From CAYLRF01 sp964385995 (GTDB lineage Bacteria; Bacillota; Clostridia; Lachnospirales; Lachnospiraceae): a stretch of 30,240 nt of DNA. Below the pieces are notes generated by a model. It ran no database searches and was not told the origin of the DNA. It worked only from the letters and a program-made list of their open reading frames with translations. Position numbers and translations under genes: made by a program. This document shows, piece by piece, positions 7,045 to 17,017 of the stretch. The stretch covers positions 1 to 30,240 of the forward strand of contig CAYLRF010000014.1 of the NCBI GenBank assembly GCA_964385995.1, given 5' to 3'. The first letter of the stretch is position 1. The number at the start of each line of letters is the position of its first letter.

Positions 7045-9803
7045 TTAATCGGCCGTGATCGATGCCTTCTTTACGTGAGCGGCAAGATCGCCGTCCGCGG
7101 CGTCGATTACGATTATGTCACCGCGTCCGACATTTCCCTCAAGTATCATCTTCGCGGCAAGCGTCTCCACGTGTTNNNNNNNNNNNNNNNNNNNNNNNNN
7201 NNNNNNNNNNNNNNNNNNNNNNNNNNNNNNNNNNNNNNNNNNNNNNNNNNNNNNNNNNNNNNNNNNNNNNNNNNNCCGCGTCCGACATTTCCCTCAAGTA
7301 TCATCTTCGCGGCAAGCGTCTCCACGTGTTTTTGCAGATATCTCTTCATCGGCCGCGCGCCGAACATCGGTTCGTATCCTCCGTCCACGATAAAGTCCTT
7401 CGCCTCTTCGGTAAGCTCTATCGACACCTCCTGATCGGCAAGACGCTTATTTACGTCGGCGATGAGAAGATTTACTATGTCGTTCACATTGTCCTTCGTA
7501 AGCGGCTTAAACATGATGATCTCATCAAGCCTGTTTAAAAACTCGGGGCGGAAATGCCCGCGCAGCTCATTTCTCACCGCTTCCTCACATTCCCTGCCGA
7601 TATTTCCGTTCTCATCTATGCCCTCCAGCAGGTACTCCGAACCGATGTTTGACGTCATGATAAGAATAGTGTTCTTAAAATCCACGGTTCTTCCCTGAGA
7701 GTCGGTTATGCGCCCGTCGTCAAGCACCTGCAAAAGCACGTTAAACACATCCGCGTGCGCCTTTTCTATCTCGTCGAAAAGCACCACCGAATACGGTTTC
7801 CTGCGCACCGCTTCCGTAAGCTGTCCGCCCTCGTCATATCCGACGTATCCCGGAGGCGCCCCGATTAGGCGCGATACCGAATATTTCTCCATATATTCGC
7901 TCATGTCTATGCGAACCATATTGCCCTCATCGTCAAAGAGGCTCTCCGCGAGCGCCTTGGCAAGCTCCGTCTTACCCACGCCGGTAGGCCCCAGAAAGAG
8001 GAAGGAACCGATAGGTCTCTTCGGGTCCTTGATGCCCGCCTTCGAGCGAATGATGGCCTCTGTCACCTTCGTCACCGCCTCATCCTGACCTATCACACGC
8101 CTGTGCAGCTGCTCATCCAAATGCAGTGTCTTGCTTCTCTCGCTCTCGCTCAGTTTCGCGACGGGAATTCCCGTCCACCTGGAGACGATCTTCGCTATCT
8201 CATCGTCAGTCACGCTCTCATGGACGAACGCCATTTCCTTGTAGTTAATCTTTTCCTCCGCCTCGGACAGCTCCCTCGTAAGCTGCGGGAGCGTGCCGTA
8301 CTGAAGCTGCGCCGCCTTCTCAAGGTCGTAATTTTGCTTGGCCTTTTGTATTTCCTGATTGGTCCGCTCAATCTCGCTTCTTATGGTCTGAAGTCTGCGG
8401 GCGTCATTTTTCTCATTATCCCACTGCGCCTTCTTCGCCTTAAATTCCTCCCTTTGCTGCGCGAGCTCCCTTTGCAATGCCTCCAGCCGCTCTTTGCTCA
8501 GGTGATCCTCCTCTTTCTTAAGCGCCGCCTCCTCTATCTCAAGCTGCATGATCCTTCTGCTCAGCTCGTCAAGCTCCGTCGGCATGGAGTCAAGCTCCGT
8601 CTTTATTAGCGCGCAGGCCTCATCCACCAAATCTATCGCCTTATCGGGAAGAAAACGGTCGGATATATAGCGGTTTGAAAGAGTGACCGCCGCCACAAGG
8701 GCGCTGTCTGTGATCTTAACTCCGTGAAACACCTCGTAGCGCTCCTTAAGCCCGCGCAGTATGGATATGGCGTCTTCCTCGCTCGGCTCATCCACCGTGA
8801 CGGGCTGGAATCTTCTCTCGAGCGCGGCGTCCTTTTCGATATACTGCCTGTATTCGTCAAGTGTAGTCGCGCCGATACAGTGCAGTTCTCCCCTCGCGAG
8901 CATGGGTTTTAACATATTCCCCGCGTCCATCGCGCCATCGCTTTTTCCCGCGCCCACGATGGTATGCAGTTCGTCTATGAAGAGAATGATCTTCCCTTCG
9001 CTTCTTTTTACCTCGTCAAGGACGGCCTTTAATCTCTCCTCGAATTCGCCCCTGTATTTCGCGCCGGCTACCAGAGCGCCCATGTCAAGCGCGAAAAGCT
9101 TTTTATCCTTAAGGCCCTCCGGCACGTCACCTCGCACTATGCGCTGCGCCAGACCCTCGACGACCGCCGTCTTTCCGACACCCGGCTCACCGATGAGGAC
9201 TGGATTATTCTTGGTTTTTCTTGAGAGTATGCGGATCACGTTTCTTATCTCCGCGTCCCTGCCTATGACGGGATCAAGCGATTGCTCTCCCGCAAGCTTT
9301 ACGAGATCCTGCCCGTATTTATTTAACGTGTCGTAGGTGGCCTCGGGATTATCGCTCGTGACCCGCTGATTGCCGCGCACGGTGGAAAGGGCCTGCAGGA
9401 ATTTCTCCCGTGTAATGCCGTATTCGCGGAAAATGGCCTTGATCTCACTGTTCGGATGAGCAAGCATGGAAAGAAAGAGGTGCTCCACGGAGATATATTC
9501 ATCCCCCATCCGACTCGCCTCATCCTCCGCGGAATTTAAGACGGTATTAAGATTCCGCCCTATGTAAAGCTGTCCGCCCTGCACTTTCGTGAGCTTATTT
9601 AAGCCCTCCTCGACGCGCCTTTTAAAGTCCTCGCCCGAAATACCCATCTTCTCAAGCAGCATAAGTATCAGGCTGTTTTCCTGACAGAGCAAAGCGTAAA
9701 GAAGATGCTCCTCTTCTATCTCCTGGTTGCCGTAATCGGTCGCCGCCTTTTCGCAGTCCTGTATGGCCTGCACCGAATTTTTCGTAAATTTATCAATCTT
9801 CAT
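7045..9803 (-). CDS. clpB: ATP-dependent chaperone ClpB (interrupted by an assembly gap)
   Basis: ClpB is a Hsp100 disaggregase that works with DnaK to pull proteins out of aggregates. Visible parts are the Clp N-domain repeats (from residue 2), a first AAA+ module with Walker A GEPGVGKTA, a long charged coiled-coil middle domain, and a second AAA+ module with GPTGVGKTE and SRLIGAPPGYVGY. The coiled coil distinguishes it from ClpC. A 100-N run with a duplicated 55-base flank breaks the frame at 7176-7330. Removing 155 bases gives an uninterrupted 867-residue protein ending GDLAAHVKKASITAD, with its stop at 7045-7047. GGAAAGGAG precedes the ATG. Regulation is by CIRCE/HrcA (9955-9981). Confidence 0.95.
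7121..7330. other. Assembly gap 1: 100 N flanked by identical 55-base ends
   Basis: Bases 7121-7175 and 7276-7330 are identical and surround exactly 100 N (7176-7275). This is the signature of two contigs that share an unmerged k-mer-sized end. Only one copy should exist in the genome, as shown by the clpB frame, which closes perfectly after 155 bases are removed. Confidence 0.95.
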
Positions 9804-9939
9804 GACTACTCCTTTCCGCCGACGTCAAATCGCGTATTTTCGGATACGTAAACACCGCCTCTAAAAGCGCACGAAAGCTTTAACACGACTTTAACACGAT
9901 TATGACATCGAACCTCGCGAAATCCTCTCTTACGCGACT

Positions 9940-9968
9940 AATATAGCACGATTATTAGCACTCGTCAA
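9940..9968 (-). promoter_or_regulatory. clpB sigma-A promoter
   Basis: On the minus strand TTGACG (9968-9963) and TATATT (9945-9940) are separated by exactly 17 bases. The -35 box lies inside the CIRCE operator, so bound HrcA would block RNA polymerase. The start of transcription would give a leader of about 130 bases before the clpB ATG at 9803. Confidence 0.75.
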
Positions 9969-9981
9969 TAGTGAGTGCTAA
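9955..9981. promoter_or_regulatory. CIRCE operator (HrcA binding site)
   Basis: TTAGCACTC (9955-9963), nine bases, then GAGTGCTAA (9973-9981) is a perfect match to the CIRCE consensus TTAGCACTC-N9-GAGTGCTAA. HrcA binds it and represses class I heat-shock genes. Its position over the clpB -35 box implies that clpB is in the HrcA regulon here, whereas in Bacillus-type Firmicutes clp genes are more often CtsR-controlled. Confidence 0.95.
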
Positions 9982-10059
9982 TAATTTTTAAAAATTTATC
10001 CGATGTCTCGGCTTTTATTACTTTTACGCAGCCGTTATTTGGTCCCTGATTTGCAATAT

Positions 10060-10089
10060 AAAACCGCGCCGGAGAGACTTCTCTCTCCG
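10060..10089 (-). terminator. Rho-independent terminator of the EF-G-like/trkAH operon
   Basis: CGGAGAGA (10070-10077) and TCTCTCCG (10082-10089) form an 8-bp stem with a four-base loop. On the minus strand it is followed after GCGCGG by TTTTAT. It lies 48 bases beyond the stop of the last gene of the operon (10137). Confidence 0.65.
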
Positions 10090-10136
10090 ACGCCTGTCAA
10101 ATCACTTCATATGCCGCGTCCGATTTACCGGTGCTA

Positions 10137-11741
10137 TTATCTCACGATCGACTTCACCTTGCGAAGCTTACCCGCCTCCTCATATTCGAAGGTTATCTCC
10201 TGACCCACGTCGTATCTGATGATGTCGATGATATCGGCCACATCCGCGTCGTAGATCTCATCCGCCCCCTCAAGCATGACATAGTAATGCGAGTCGCCTT
10301 CGATGACCGTCGGGATGAGTCTTGATATCCGCCCTGTAACGGTAAGCGCCTCCTCCGGCGCGGCGGGTTGGGTATTTATCCCCTCTTTTACCATGAGATT
10401 CAGGTACGCCTCGCGGCATTCCGCCACTGTATCGCCTATGGCCACGACCTGATACTTCTGGACATTTACCATGGCGTATTTTTTCACCAGACCCGCGTTA
10501 TCTTTTAAAGCGATGAAGTAGGTGGGCTCGCCGCCGATGTTTAAAAGCAGAGGAAAGGTGGCTTCGTATTTCAGGTTCTGCACCTGTCCCTCGGCGGAAT
10601 CCATGGCCGAATACTCCGTCGCGCCCTCGACCTCATAATACTTCGTCTCCATCGTGCGCTGGTTCATGAGGACGAATCCTACGTTTGACTGATCGCCCGT
10701 GATGGACGTGACGCCCGTATATACCCACACGTCGTCGTCGATGGCCAGATAATTGTAACCCTCCGTGGTTACCAGGCAGTCCTTCTGTCCGAAGACGCTG
10801 TTTATGTATCCGTGCTTCAGCGTCCCGTAGTAATCGTAAAGCTGCACCAGAAGATCCGCCGAGTAGCATCTGTCAACCCACTGCGGCACGTCTTTTATGT
10901 CGTAGCACTTCGTGGAGCCGTCCACGGCGTTGCAAAGCACGACCTTGCCTATCGTGACGCCTCCGAAGAGGCCGATATTAAACTTCTTCACCGGGCAGAC
11001 CCAGTAAGGAGTGCCCTCCTCGTCTATCTCGAAACTCAAGTCATTGAAGATGTAAGCGGGATAGCGAAACCTTAAGTGTCTGTAGATATTGCGGTTAAAA
11101 TGCTCCGACATGGAGTATCGTATGCCTTCCTTAAGCTTTACAAGCTCTGTCGACTGCGTCGCCATGTCTATCTTGATGTAAGCGGGGATACCGTTTGACC
11201 GGTTGGTGATCCATTTGATGAAGCTCGCGTACTGCAGGGGAGATACCCTGACCGGCTTATCCTGATAATTTATCTGACTGTAGATGTCATCGACCTCAAA
11301 CTGAGAGACCATGTCTACCATACTGCCCATCTTGCGGTTTCCGAGGATGGCGGCGGAGTCCCTGTCAAGAAGCGGGATCCTGTCAAACGACACCTCCTCC
11401 ACGTCCTTGGTGAACGTTCCGTTCTCGACTTTGAGAAGTTTCTGGTATTTTTTCGCGTTAAATATCGGTGAGGAAGCAAGCGCGCCCACCAGATATACGA
11501 CCCCGTAGGCGGCGATCACGATAAGGAAGATCTTCGCCCCCCTGTGATGAAGGACTTCGCTCGGTTTTAACCTCATCCTGATAAGGTATATCACGAAGGC
11601 GATAAGCAAAATGAAAAAGACGAAAAACCACAGCTTCCCCGCGTGCAAACTTATCGCGGGCAGCGATAAATAGCAATACAGACCCGCAACCGCGAGAACC
11701 GCCGCTACCGTGAGTATCACCTTTAAAACACGTTTCTTCAC
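10137..11741 (-). CDS. Uncharacterised membrane-anchored protein, 534 aa
   Basis: The N-terminal ~110 residues contain three likely membrane helices: one around residues 8-29, one rich in FVFFILLIAFVIYL, and one with IFLIVIAAYGVVYLVGAL. A large soluble C-terminal part of about 420 residues follows, with no cysteine-rich or enzymatic motif that I recognise. The start is a GTG at 11741 preceded by GGGAGG. It is the last gene of the operon with the EF-G-like GTPase, trkA and trkH, 45 bases after trkH, and a terminator follows. Association with K+ uptake could mean a role in ion homeostasis or envelope sensing, but this is only guilt by association. Function unknown. Confidence 0.8.
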   Translation of the reverse strand: MKKRVLKVILTVAAVLAVAGLYCYLSLPAISLHAGKLWFFVFFILLIAFVIYLIRMRLKPSEVLHHRGAKIFLIVIAAYGVVYLVGALASSPIFNAKKYQKLLKVENGTFTKDVEEVSFDRIPLLDRDSAAILGNRKMGSMVDMVSQFEVDDIYSQINYQDKPVRVSPLQYASFIKWITNRSNGIPAYIKIDMATQSTELVKLKEGIRYSMSEHFNRNIYRHLRFRYPAYIFNDLSFEIDEEGTPYWVCPVKKFNIGLFGGVTIGKVVLCNAVDGSTKCYDIKDVPQWVDRCYSADLLVQLYDYYGTLKHGYINSVFGQKDCLVTTEGYNYLAIDDDVWVYTGVTSITGDQSNVGFVLMNQRTMETKYYEVEGATEYSAMDSAEGQVQNLKYEATFPLLLNIGGEPTYFIALKDNAGLVKKYAMVNVQKYQVVAIGDTVAECREAYLNLMVKEGINTQPAAPEEALTVTGRISRLIPTVIEGDSHYYVMLEGADEIYDADVADIIDIIRYDVGQEITFEYEEAGKLRKVKSIVR

Positions 11742-11786
11742 TTCCTTAAACCTCCCGATCGTTATTCTTCCGATTCGTATTTCCCT

Positions 11787-13232
11787 CTAATATTTCCTCT
11801 TGCTCCACAGGCTCGCGGAGAAAAGCACCAGAAGCGGGAAGATCTCGAGTCTTCCCACCAGCATGTCAAAGCAAAAGACGAGCTTTGAAAGAGGCGAGAA
11901 GGCCGCGAAATTTTCCACCGGGCCCACAGCCGATATCCCCGGACCGACATTATTTATCGTGGTAAGCACGCTGCTGAACGTCGTGGGAAAGTCAAATCCC
12001 TCAAAGGAAATCACAAGCACCGAACCCATGATGATGGCGATATACGCTATGAAGTATATAAACACATTGTGAACCGTCGAGTCGGCCACCTTCTTCCCGT
12101 TCACTTTGAGGATGGATACGGCCTTCGGATGAAACATCCGCTTTAACTCCTCTTTGATACTCTTTAACAGTATGATAAAGCGCGATACCTTTATGCCGCC
12201 GCCGGTGGAGCCCGCGCAGGCTCCTATCACCATGAGCGCCATCAGCACGCATTTGGAGAACATGGGCCAAAGGTTAAAATCGGCCGTCGAAAATCCCGTC
12301 GTGGTGATGACGGACGCCACCTGAAAAGCCGCGTATCGAAACGATCGAAGCGGCGTCTTATATATACTCAGGATATTAAGCGTGACGGCCAGCGTGGAGA
12401 CGGCGATAATGGCAAGATACGTGCGGACCTCCTCATTTTTAAGAACCGCCTTTATTTTCCCGTGTATAAGAAGATAATACATATTGAAATTGACGCCGAA
12501 GAGGATCATAAAGACCGTGATGACACCGTCTATGTAGGCGCTGTCATAGGCTCCGATACTGGCGGCTCGGTCGCTGAATCCTCCCGTCCCCGCCGTGCTG
12601 AAGGAGTGAATGATACTGTCATACCAGTTCATGCCCCCGATACGAAGCATGATGACCTCTGCGAGTGTCAGAAGAAAAAACATGCCGTAGAGGATACGCG
12701 CCGACTCTCTCGCCCTCGGGACGAGCTTATCCGTCTCGGGCCCAGGCACCTCCGCTCTCATAAGGTGCATGGAATTTTTCTCTTCCATGGAGACTATGAC
12801 CATGACAAATACCAGCACTCCCATGCCGCCGATCCAGTGCGTCAGGCAGCGCCAGAAGTTCATGCCTTTTTCCATCGCCTCTATGTCGGTAAGAATGGTC
12901 GATCCCGTGGTCGTAAAGCCCGATACCGTCTCGAAAAGCGCGTCTATGTAGTTCGGTATGGCTCCGGAAATGCAGAAAGGTATGGCGCCGAACGCCGACC
13001 AGAGTATCCACGCGCTCGCTATGACGGCGTATCCTTCCTTGCCGTAGATGGTAGTGTCGGCGGGTTTTTTCCTGCCCAAAATAAGTGTGAGAAGAATGAG
13101 AACGGCGGATGTTATAAGAAACGGGAAGACGCTTTCCTTATATATGGCGGATACCGCGGCGGGTATGAGAAGCACCGCCGCCTCCACACCGAGCATCCGT
13201 CCCAGAAGGTATACCGTCATCCTGATGTTCAT
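11787..13232 (-). CDS. trkH: Trk potassium uptake system membrane subunit TrkH
   Basis: This 481-residue polytopic membrane protein is the K+-conducting subunit of the Trk/Ktr system. Four selectivity-filter-like pore segments can be seen: SGFTTTGST, STAGTGGFS, VITTTGFSTAD and TTINNVGPGIS. GACAGSTGGGIKVSR before the last pore belongs to the conserved intramembrane loop region. The ATG at 13232 follows AGAGGTGA and lies only four bases after the trkA stop, so the longer reading frame (from 13274) is not needed. TrkA and TrkH act as a complex in which cytoplasmic TrkA gates the TrkH dimer in response to nucleotides. Confidence 0.93.
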   Translation of the reverse strand: MNIRMTVYLLGRMLGVEAAVLLIPAAVSAIYKESVFPFLITSAVLILLTLILGRKKPADTTIYGKEGYAVIASAWILWSAFGAIPFCISGAIPNYIDALFETVSGFTTTGSTILTDIEAMEKGMNFWRCLTHWIGGMGVLVFVMVIVSMEEKNSMHLMRAEVPGPETDKLVPRARESARILYGMFFLLTLAEVIMLRIGGMNWYDSIIHSFSTAGTGGFSDRAASIGAYDSAYIDGVITVFMILFGVNFNMYYLLIHGKIKAVLKNEEVRTYLAIIAVSTLAVTLNILSIYKTPLRSFRYAAFQVASVITTTGFSTADFNLWPMFSKCVLMALMVIGACAGSTGGGIKVSRFIILLKSIKEELKRMFHPKAVSILKVNGKKVADSTVHNVFIYFIAYIAIIMGSVLVISFEGFDFPTTFSSVLTTINNVGPGISAVGPVENFAAFSPLSKLVFCFDMLVGRLEIFPLLVLFSASLWSKRKY

Positions 13233-13236
13233 CCCG

Positions 13237-14601
13237 TCACCTCTGAGCCAATATATCCGTGATATCCCTGACACCCTGACCCGCCGTCACGACCACCACG
13301 CTGTCTCCCTTAAGGATACAGTCGTTTCCGCTCGGGATAATGATCTGCCTTCCCCTGCCGATACAGGCTATGAGCGTGTTTTTCTTCATGACGAGATCTT
13401 TTAACGGAATACCGGTATAATCGGAATCTTCATTGATAAGAAACTCCAGCGCCTCCACCTTATCCTCCACCAGACGGTACATGGTCTCGATATTCGCGCT
13501 GGAGTACGAATTCTGTCTGGCCCTTACGTAGCTTAGGATGGCGTTCGTCGTGGCGGTTTTCGCGGATACGAGACAGTCCAGACCGAACGACTCCACCATC
13601 GCCGCCCTCGAGTCCTCGTTTACCTTCGCTATGATCTTGCCCACACCCTGCGCCTTCGCGAAAAGAGCCGTGATGATATTCTCCTCATCGACTCCCGTGA
13701 GCGCGATGAAGGCGTCGGCGTACCCGATCCCCTCCTCGGTGAGAAGCTCGTGATCCGTGGCGTCTCCGCATATGACGGTGACCTTCGGAAGCTGCTCACA
13801 GAGCTTTTCGCATTTCGCGCGATCGGACTCGATGATCTTGATCTCCATGCCCATGTCGGACAGCTGTCGCGCGAGATAATAACTCACTCGGCCGCCGCCT
13901 CCTATAAGGACTTTTCTGATCTTTTTTTTCGAACCGCCCATGATCTTAAAAAGCAGTTCGAGCTCCTTATGCGTCGCCGCTATATGAAGTTTGTCGCCTT
14001 TTTGAACCGCAAACGACCCGTCGGGGATGATTACCTCTCCGCCTCTTTGCACGGCGCAGACCAGGATCTTTACCTGACTTTTCTTATATGTATCCGCGAG
14101 GCTCCTGCCGATGATGGGATTGCCCTCGGTGACGGGCACTTCCACCAGCTCTACCCTGCCCTTTACGAAAGTCTCCGCCTTCACGGCGGACGGGAATATC
14201 AATACGCGGGTGATCTCGCGGGCCACCGTAAGCTCGGGGTTTATCGCCATGCTTAAGTGCAGATCCTCCTGCAGGAGGTGCATTTGGCGAAAATATATGG
14301 GATTTCTCACACGGGCGATGGTATTCTCCGCGCCTAGACGTCGGGCGATAAGACAGCTCAGCATGTTCAGCTCGTCAGTCGAGGCGCAGGCGATCACAAG
14401 ATCCGCGTCAGGCACTCCCGCGTCCTCCTGCACCGCGGCGTCCACCGCGTCTCCCGGGACACAGTTGATGTCGAGACGGTTTATCGCGTAACGAAGTCTT
14501 TCCTCGTCGTCATCTATCATGACGATCTCGTGATTTTCCTCGGAAAGCTGTTTGGCGAGCTTATATCCCACCTTACCGTCCCCTATAATGACTATCTTCA
14601 T
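13237..14601 (-). CDS. trkA: Trk potassium uptake system regulatory protein TrkA
   Basis: TrkA is a 454-residue peripheral protein with two tandem RCK units. The first NAD-binding Rossmann motif GDGKVGYKLA is at the N-terminus, followed by a TrkA-C domain. The second Rossmann begins at GGGGRVSYYLARQL and is followed by another TrkA-C domain that ends the protein. The full double-length form is the TrkH partner, unlike single-unit KtrA. It is preceded by GAGG, follows the EF-G-like gene by 38 bases and precedes trkH by four bases, so the three are co-transcribed. Confidence 0.93.
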   Translation of the reverse strand: MKIVIIGDGKVGYKLAKQLSEENHEIVMIDDDEERLRYAINRLDINCVPGDAVDAAVQEDAGVPDADLVIACASTDELNMLSCLIARRLGAENTIARVRNPIYFRQMHLLQEDLHLSMAINPELTVAREITRVLIFPSAVKAETFVKGRVELVEVPVTEGNPIIGRSLADTYKKSQVKILVCAVQRGGEVIIPDGSFAVQKGDKLHIAATHKELELLFKIMGGSKKKIRKVLIGGGGRVSYYLARQLSDMGMEIKIIESDRAKCEKLCEQLPKVTVICGDATDHELLTEEGIGYADAFIALTGVDEENIITALFAKAQGVGKIIAKVNEDSRAAMVESFGLDCLVSAKTATTNAILSYVRARQNSYSSANIETMYRLVEDKVEALEFLINEDSDYTGIPLKDLVMKKNTLIACIGRGRQIIIPSGNDCILKGDSVVVVTAGQGVRDITDILAQR

Positions 14602-14639
14602 GCAAAAGGCCTCGATTCGGGTATAAATCCCTTAAAAGT

Positions 14640-16718
14640 CTACTCTTCTTCGCCCGCTCTGTTCGCTATCTCTTTTTCCTGCACGTCTGAGGGAGCCTGC
14701 TCGTATCTTACGAAACTGTACTCGTATGTGCCCCTGCCTCCCGTTATGGAGCGGAGAGTCGTGCAATATCCGTAGACTCCCGTCATCGGGATCTCGGCCT
14801 CTATTATCTGTTTGCCTCCGGCGACCGGAGTCATGCCGAGCACTCTGCCCCTGCGCTTATTCAGATCTCCCATGACATCCCCGGTATAAGCGTCGGGGAC
14901 GGTGACCTTTATGGAAGCTATGGGCTCCAAAAGCACGGGAGACGCCTGCATGATTCCCTTTTTAAACGCCTGTATGGTAGCCGTCTTAAACGCCATCTCG
15001 GAGGAATCCACGGGATGATAGGAGCCGTCGTAAAGGATAGCCTTGATGCCGACTACCGGATAACCCGCGAGAGGCCCTTTAAGCACGGATTCCTGAAGTC
15101 CTTTTTCCACAGCCGGGAAGTAATTTTTCGGAACTGTTCCGCCGACCACCGTTTCCTCGAACACATAGGACTTCTCAAGGTCGCCCAAAGGCTCGAATTT
15201 CATCTTCACGTGTCCGTACTGGCCGTGTCCGCCCGTCTGCTTCTTGTATTTGGAGTCTATATCCGAGGACTTGCGGATCGTTTCCCTAAACGCCACCTTC
15301 GGCGTATGAAGATCGACCGCCACCTTGTATCTGCCCGCGAGCTTGCTTACCGTGATGTCAAGGTGCTGATCTCCCATGCCGTATAAAAGCGTCTGCCTGG
15401 TCTCGGTGTCGTTTACGGCCTTTAATGTGACGTCTTCCGCCATCATCTTCGCGAGCGCCTGAGAGACTTTGTCCTCGTCTCCCTTCGTCCTCACCGAATA
15501 ACTCATGCAGGTATAAGGCTTCGAAAAGTCCGTCGGCGCGAATACGACGGGAGTGTTCTTCGTGGAAAGCGTATCGCCGGTTCTCACATCCCCGAGCTTT
15601 GCCACCGCGCCGATATCTCCCGCGTGAAGCTCCGCCACCTCGGATGGCTTATTCCCCATAAGCGTATAGAGCTTTCCTATCTTCTCCTCGGACTCGGCGG
15701 AGGACTCATAGAGCAGATCATCAGGCTTTAGGACACCCGAGCAGACCTTTATGAAGGAATATTTCCCTATGAACGGATCAATCATCGTCTTAAACACATA
15801 TGCGCTTTTCGGCTTTGAGAAGTCGTAATTCGCCTCGAAAATCTCATTTGTCTTGCGGTTTATCCCCGCGCACTGTCTCTTATCGGGACTCGGGAAAAAT
15901 CTCACGATATCCGAGAGCAGATTTGCCACTCCCTGAGCCTCGGTATTTGAGCCCATGGCCACCGGCACTATGCTGCAGTCAGTCACCGACATACGCATGG
16001 CGGCTCTTATCTCCTCTACGGAAAACTCATCTCCCGCGAAATACCTGTCCATGAACTCTTCGCTGGTCTCGGCCACGGCTTCCATGAGCGCGTCGCGGCA
16101 GATCTGAAGATTTGCCTTGCAATACTCGGGGATCTCACATTCCTCGCGTTTTCCGATCCCTGTATACCTGCGCCCCGCGTTCTTTATGACGTTTACGTAT
16201 CCGACGAGCTTCTCATTCTCGCGTATGGGCTGGTAATGCGGCGCTATCTTCTTGCCGTACATCGCGGTCAGATCCTCCACCACCTGTCTGAAGCTCGCGT
16301 CGTCAAGATCCATCTCCGTGACGTAGACCATCCTGGGAAGCTTATATTTCTCGCAAAGTTCCCACGCCTTTTCCGTGCCGACCTCCACTCCCGATTTCCC
16401 GGAGACTACTATGACAGCGGCGTCGGCGGCGCTTACGGCTTCCTCGACCTCGCCTATGAAATCGAAATATCCCGGCGTGTCGATGACGTTTATCTTCGCT
16501 TTCTCCCACTCTATGGGGATAAGGCTCGCGCTGATGGAAAAGCCGCGCTTTTGCTCCTCCTTGTCAAAATCACTTATCGTATTGCCGTCGGAAACCTTTC
16601 CCATGCGTCCCGTCGCGCCCGACACGTAAGCCATCGCCTCGACAAGGCTGGTCTTGCCGCTTCCTCCGTGTCCCAGCAAAACGACATTTCTGATTTCGTC
16701 CGTTCTGTACGTCTTCAT
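14640..16718 (-). CDS. EF-G-like translational GTPase (EF-G type 2) with a degenerate G4 motif
   Basis: This 692-residue protein has the five-domain layout of elongation factor G. The P-loop GHGGSGKTS is at 16-24, RGFSIS at 58-63 replaces RGITI, and G3 DTPGYFDF is at 80-87. Domain IV carries GGHGQYGHVKMKFEP, and the C-terminus has GDLNKRRGRVLGM. The DTPGYFDF and GGSGK features place it with EF-G II paralogues rather than the main fusA product. The guanine-specificity motif NKxD is TEMD (134-137). It may be a ribosome-associated or specialised factor. It opens an operon with trkA, trkH and an unknown membrane protein, with AAGGAGG before the ATG and a recognisable promoter. Its in vivo role is not known. 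Confidence 0.85.
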   Translation of the reverse strand: MKTYRTDEIRNVVLLGHGGSGKTSLVEAMAYVSGATGRMGKVSDGNTISDFDKEEQKRGFSISASLIPIEWEKAKINVIDTPGYFDFIGEVEEAVSAADAAVIVVSGKSGVEVGTEKAWELCEKYKLPRMVYVTEMDLDDASFRQVVEDLTAMYGKKIAPHYQPIRENEKLVGYVNVIKNAGRRYTGIGKREECEIPEYCKANLQICRDALMEAVAETSEEFMDRYFAGDEFSVEEIRAAMRMSVTDCSIVPVAMGSNTEAQGVANLLSDIVRFFPSPDKRQCAGINRKTNEIFEANYDFSKPKSAYVFKTMIDPFIGKYSFIKVCSGVLKPDDLLYESSAESEEKIGKLYTLMGNKPSEVAELHAGDIGAVAKLGDVRTGDTLSTKNTPVVFAPTDFSKPYTCMSYSVRTKGDEDKVSQALAKMMAEDVTLKAVNDTETRQTLLYGMGDQHLDITVSKLAGRYKVAVDLHTPKVAFRETIRKSSDIDSKYKKQTGGHGQYGHVKMKFEPLGDLEKSYVFEETVVGGTVPKNYFPAVEKGLQESVLKGPLAGYPVVGIKAILYDGSYHPVDSSEMAFKTATIQAFKKGIMQASPVLLEPIASIKVTVPDAYTGDVMGDLNKRRGRVLGMTPVAGGKQIIEAEIPMTGVYGYCTTLRSITGGRGTYEYSFVRYEQAPSDVQEKEIANRAGEEE

Positions 16719-16774
16719 AACAACCGCAGCCTCCTTAAAAAGAATATGATTTTAACGCGAAAACGCTTGGGGAC

Positions 16775-16803
16775 ATTCTACTAAAAAATACGTTAATCGG
16801 CAA
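16775..16803 (-). promoter_or_regulatory. Promoter of the EF-G-like/trkA/trkH operon
   Basis: Minus strand TTGCCG (16803-16798), a 17-base spacer and TAGAAT (16780-16775) form a good sigma-A promoter. It lies about 55 bases upstream of the EF-G-like ATG. No operator is evident. Confidence 0.55.
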
Positions 16804-17013
16804 CTGTTTTATAAGCGCCCCTATCGTACGGCACGCCGAGGTCGGGCCTTGTTTGCCCNNNNNNNNNNNNNNNNNNNNNNNNNNNNNNNNNNNNNNNNNN
16901 NNNNNNNNNNNNNNNNNNNNNNNNNNNNNNNNNNNNNNNNNNNNNNNNNNNNNNNNNNCTGTTTTATAAGCGCCCCTATCGTACGGCACGCCGAGGTCGG
17001 GCCTTGTTTGCCC
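16804..17013. other. Assembly gap 2: 100 N flanked by identical 55-base ends
   Basis: Bases 16804-16858 and 16959-17013 are identical and enclose exactly 100 N. As at gap 1, the contigs probably overlap and no sequence is missing. The true spacing between the divergent EF-G-like and tyrA start codons is then about 385 bases instead of 540. Confidence 0.9.
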
Positions 17014-17017
17014 CCAT

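Noticed and set aside
7121..7330. 55-base direct repeats around the N-runs as transposon target-site duplications
   Set aside because: The same length at all three gaps and exactly 100 N point to assembler k-mer overlaps; the restored clpB frame confirms it.
12462..13262. 266-codon open frame on the plus strand inside trkH
   Set aside because: It is antisense to a clear TrkH with all pore motifs, has an odd His/Arg/Asp-rich composition and no ribosome binding site.
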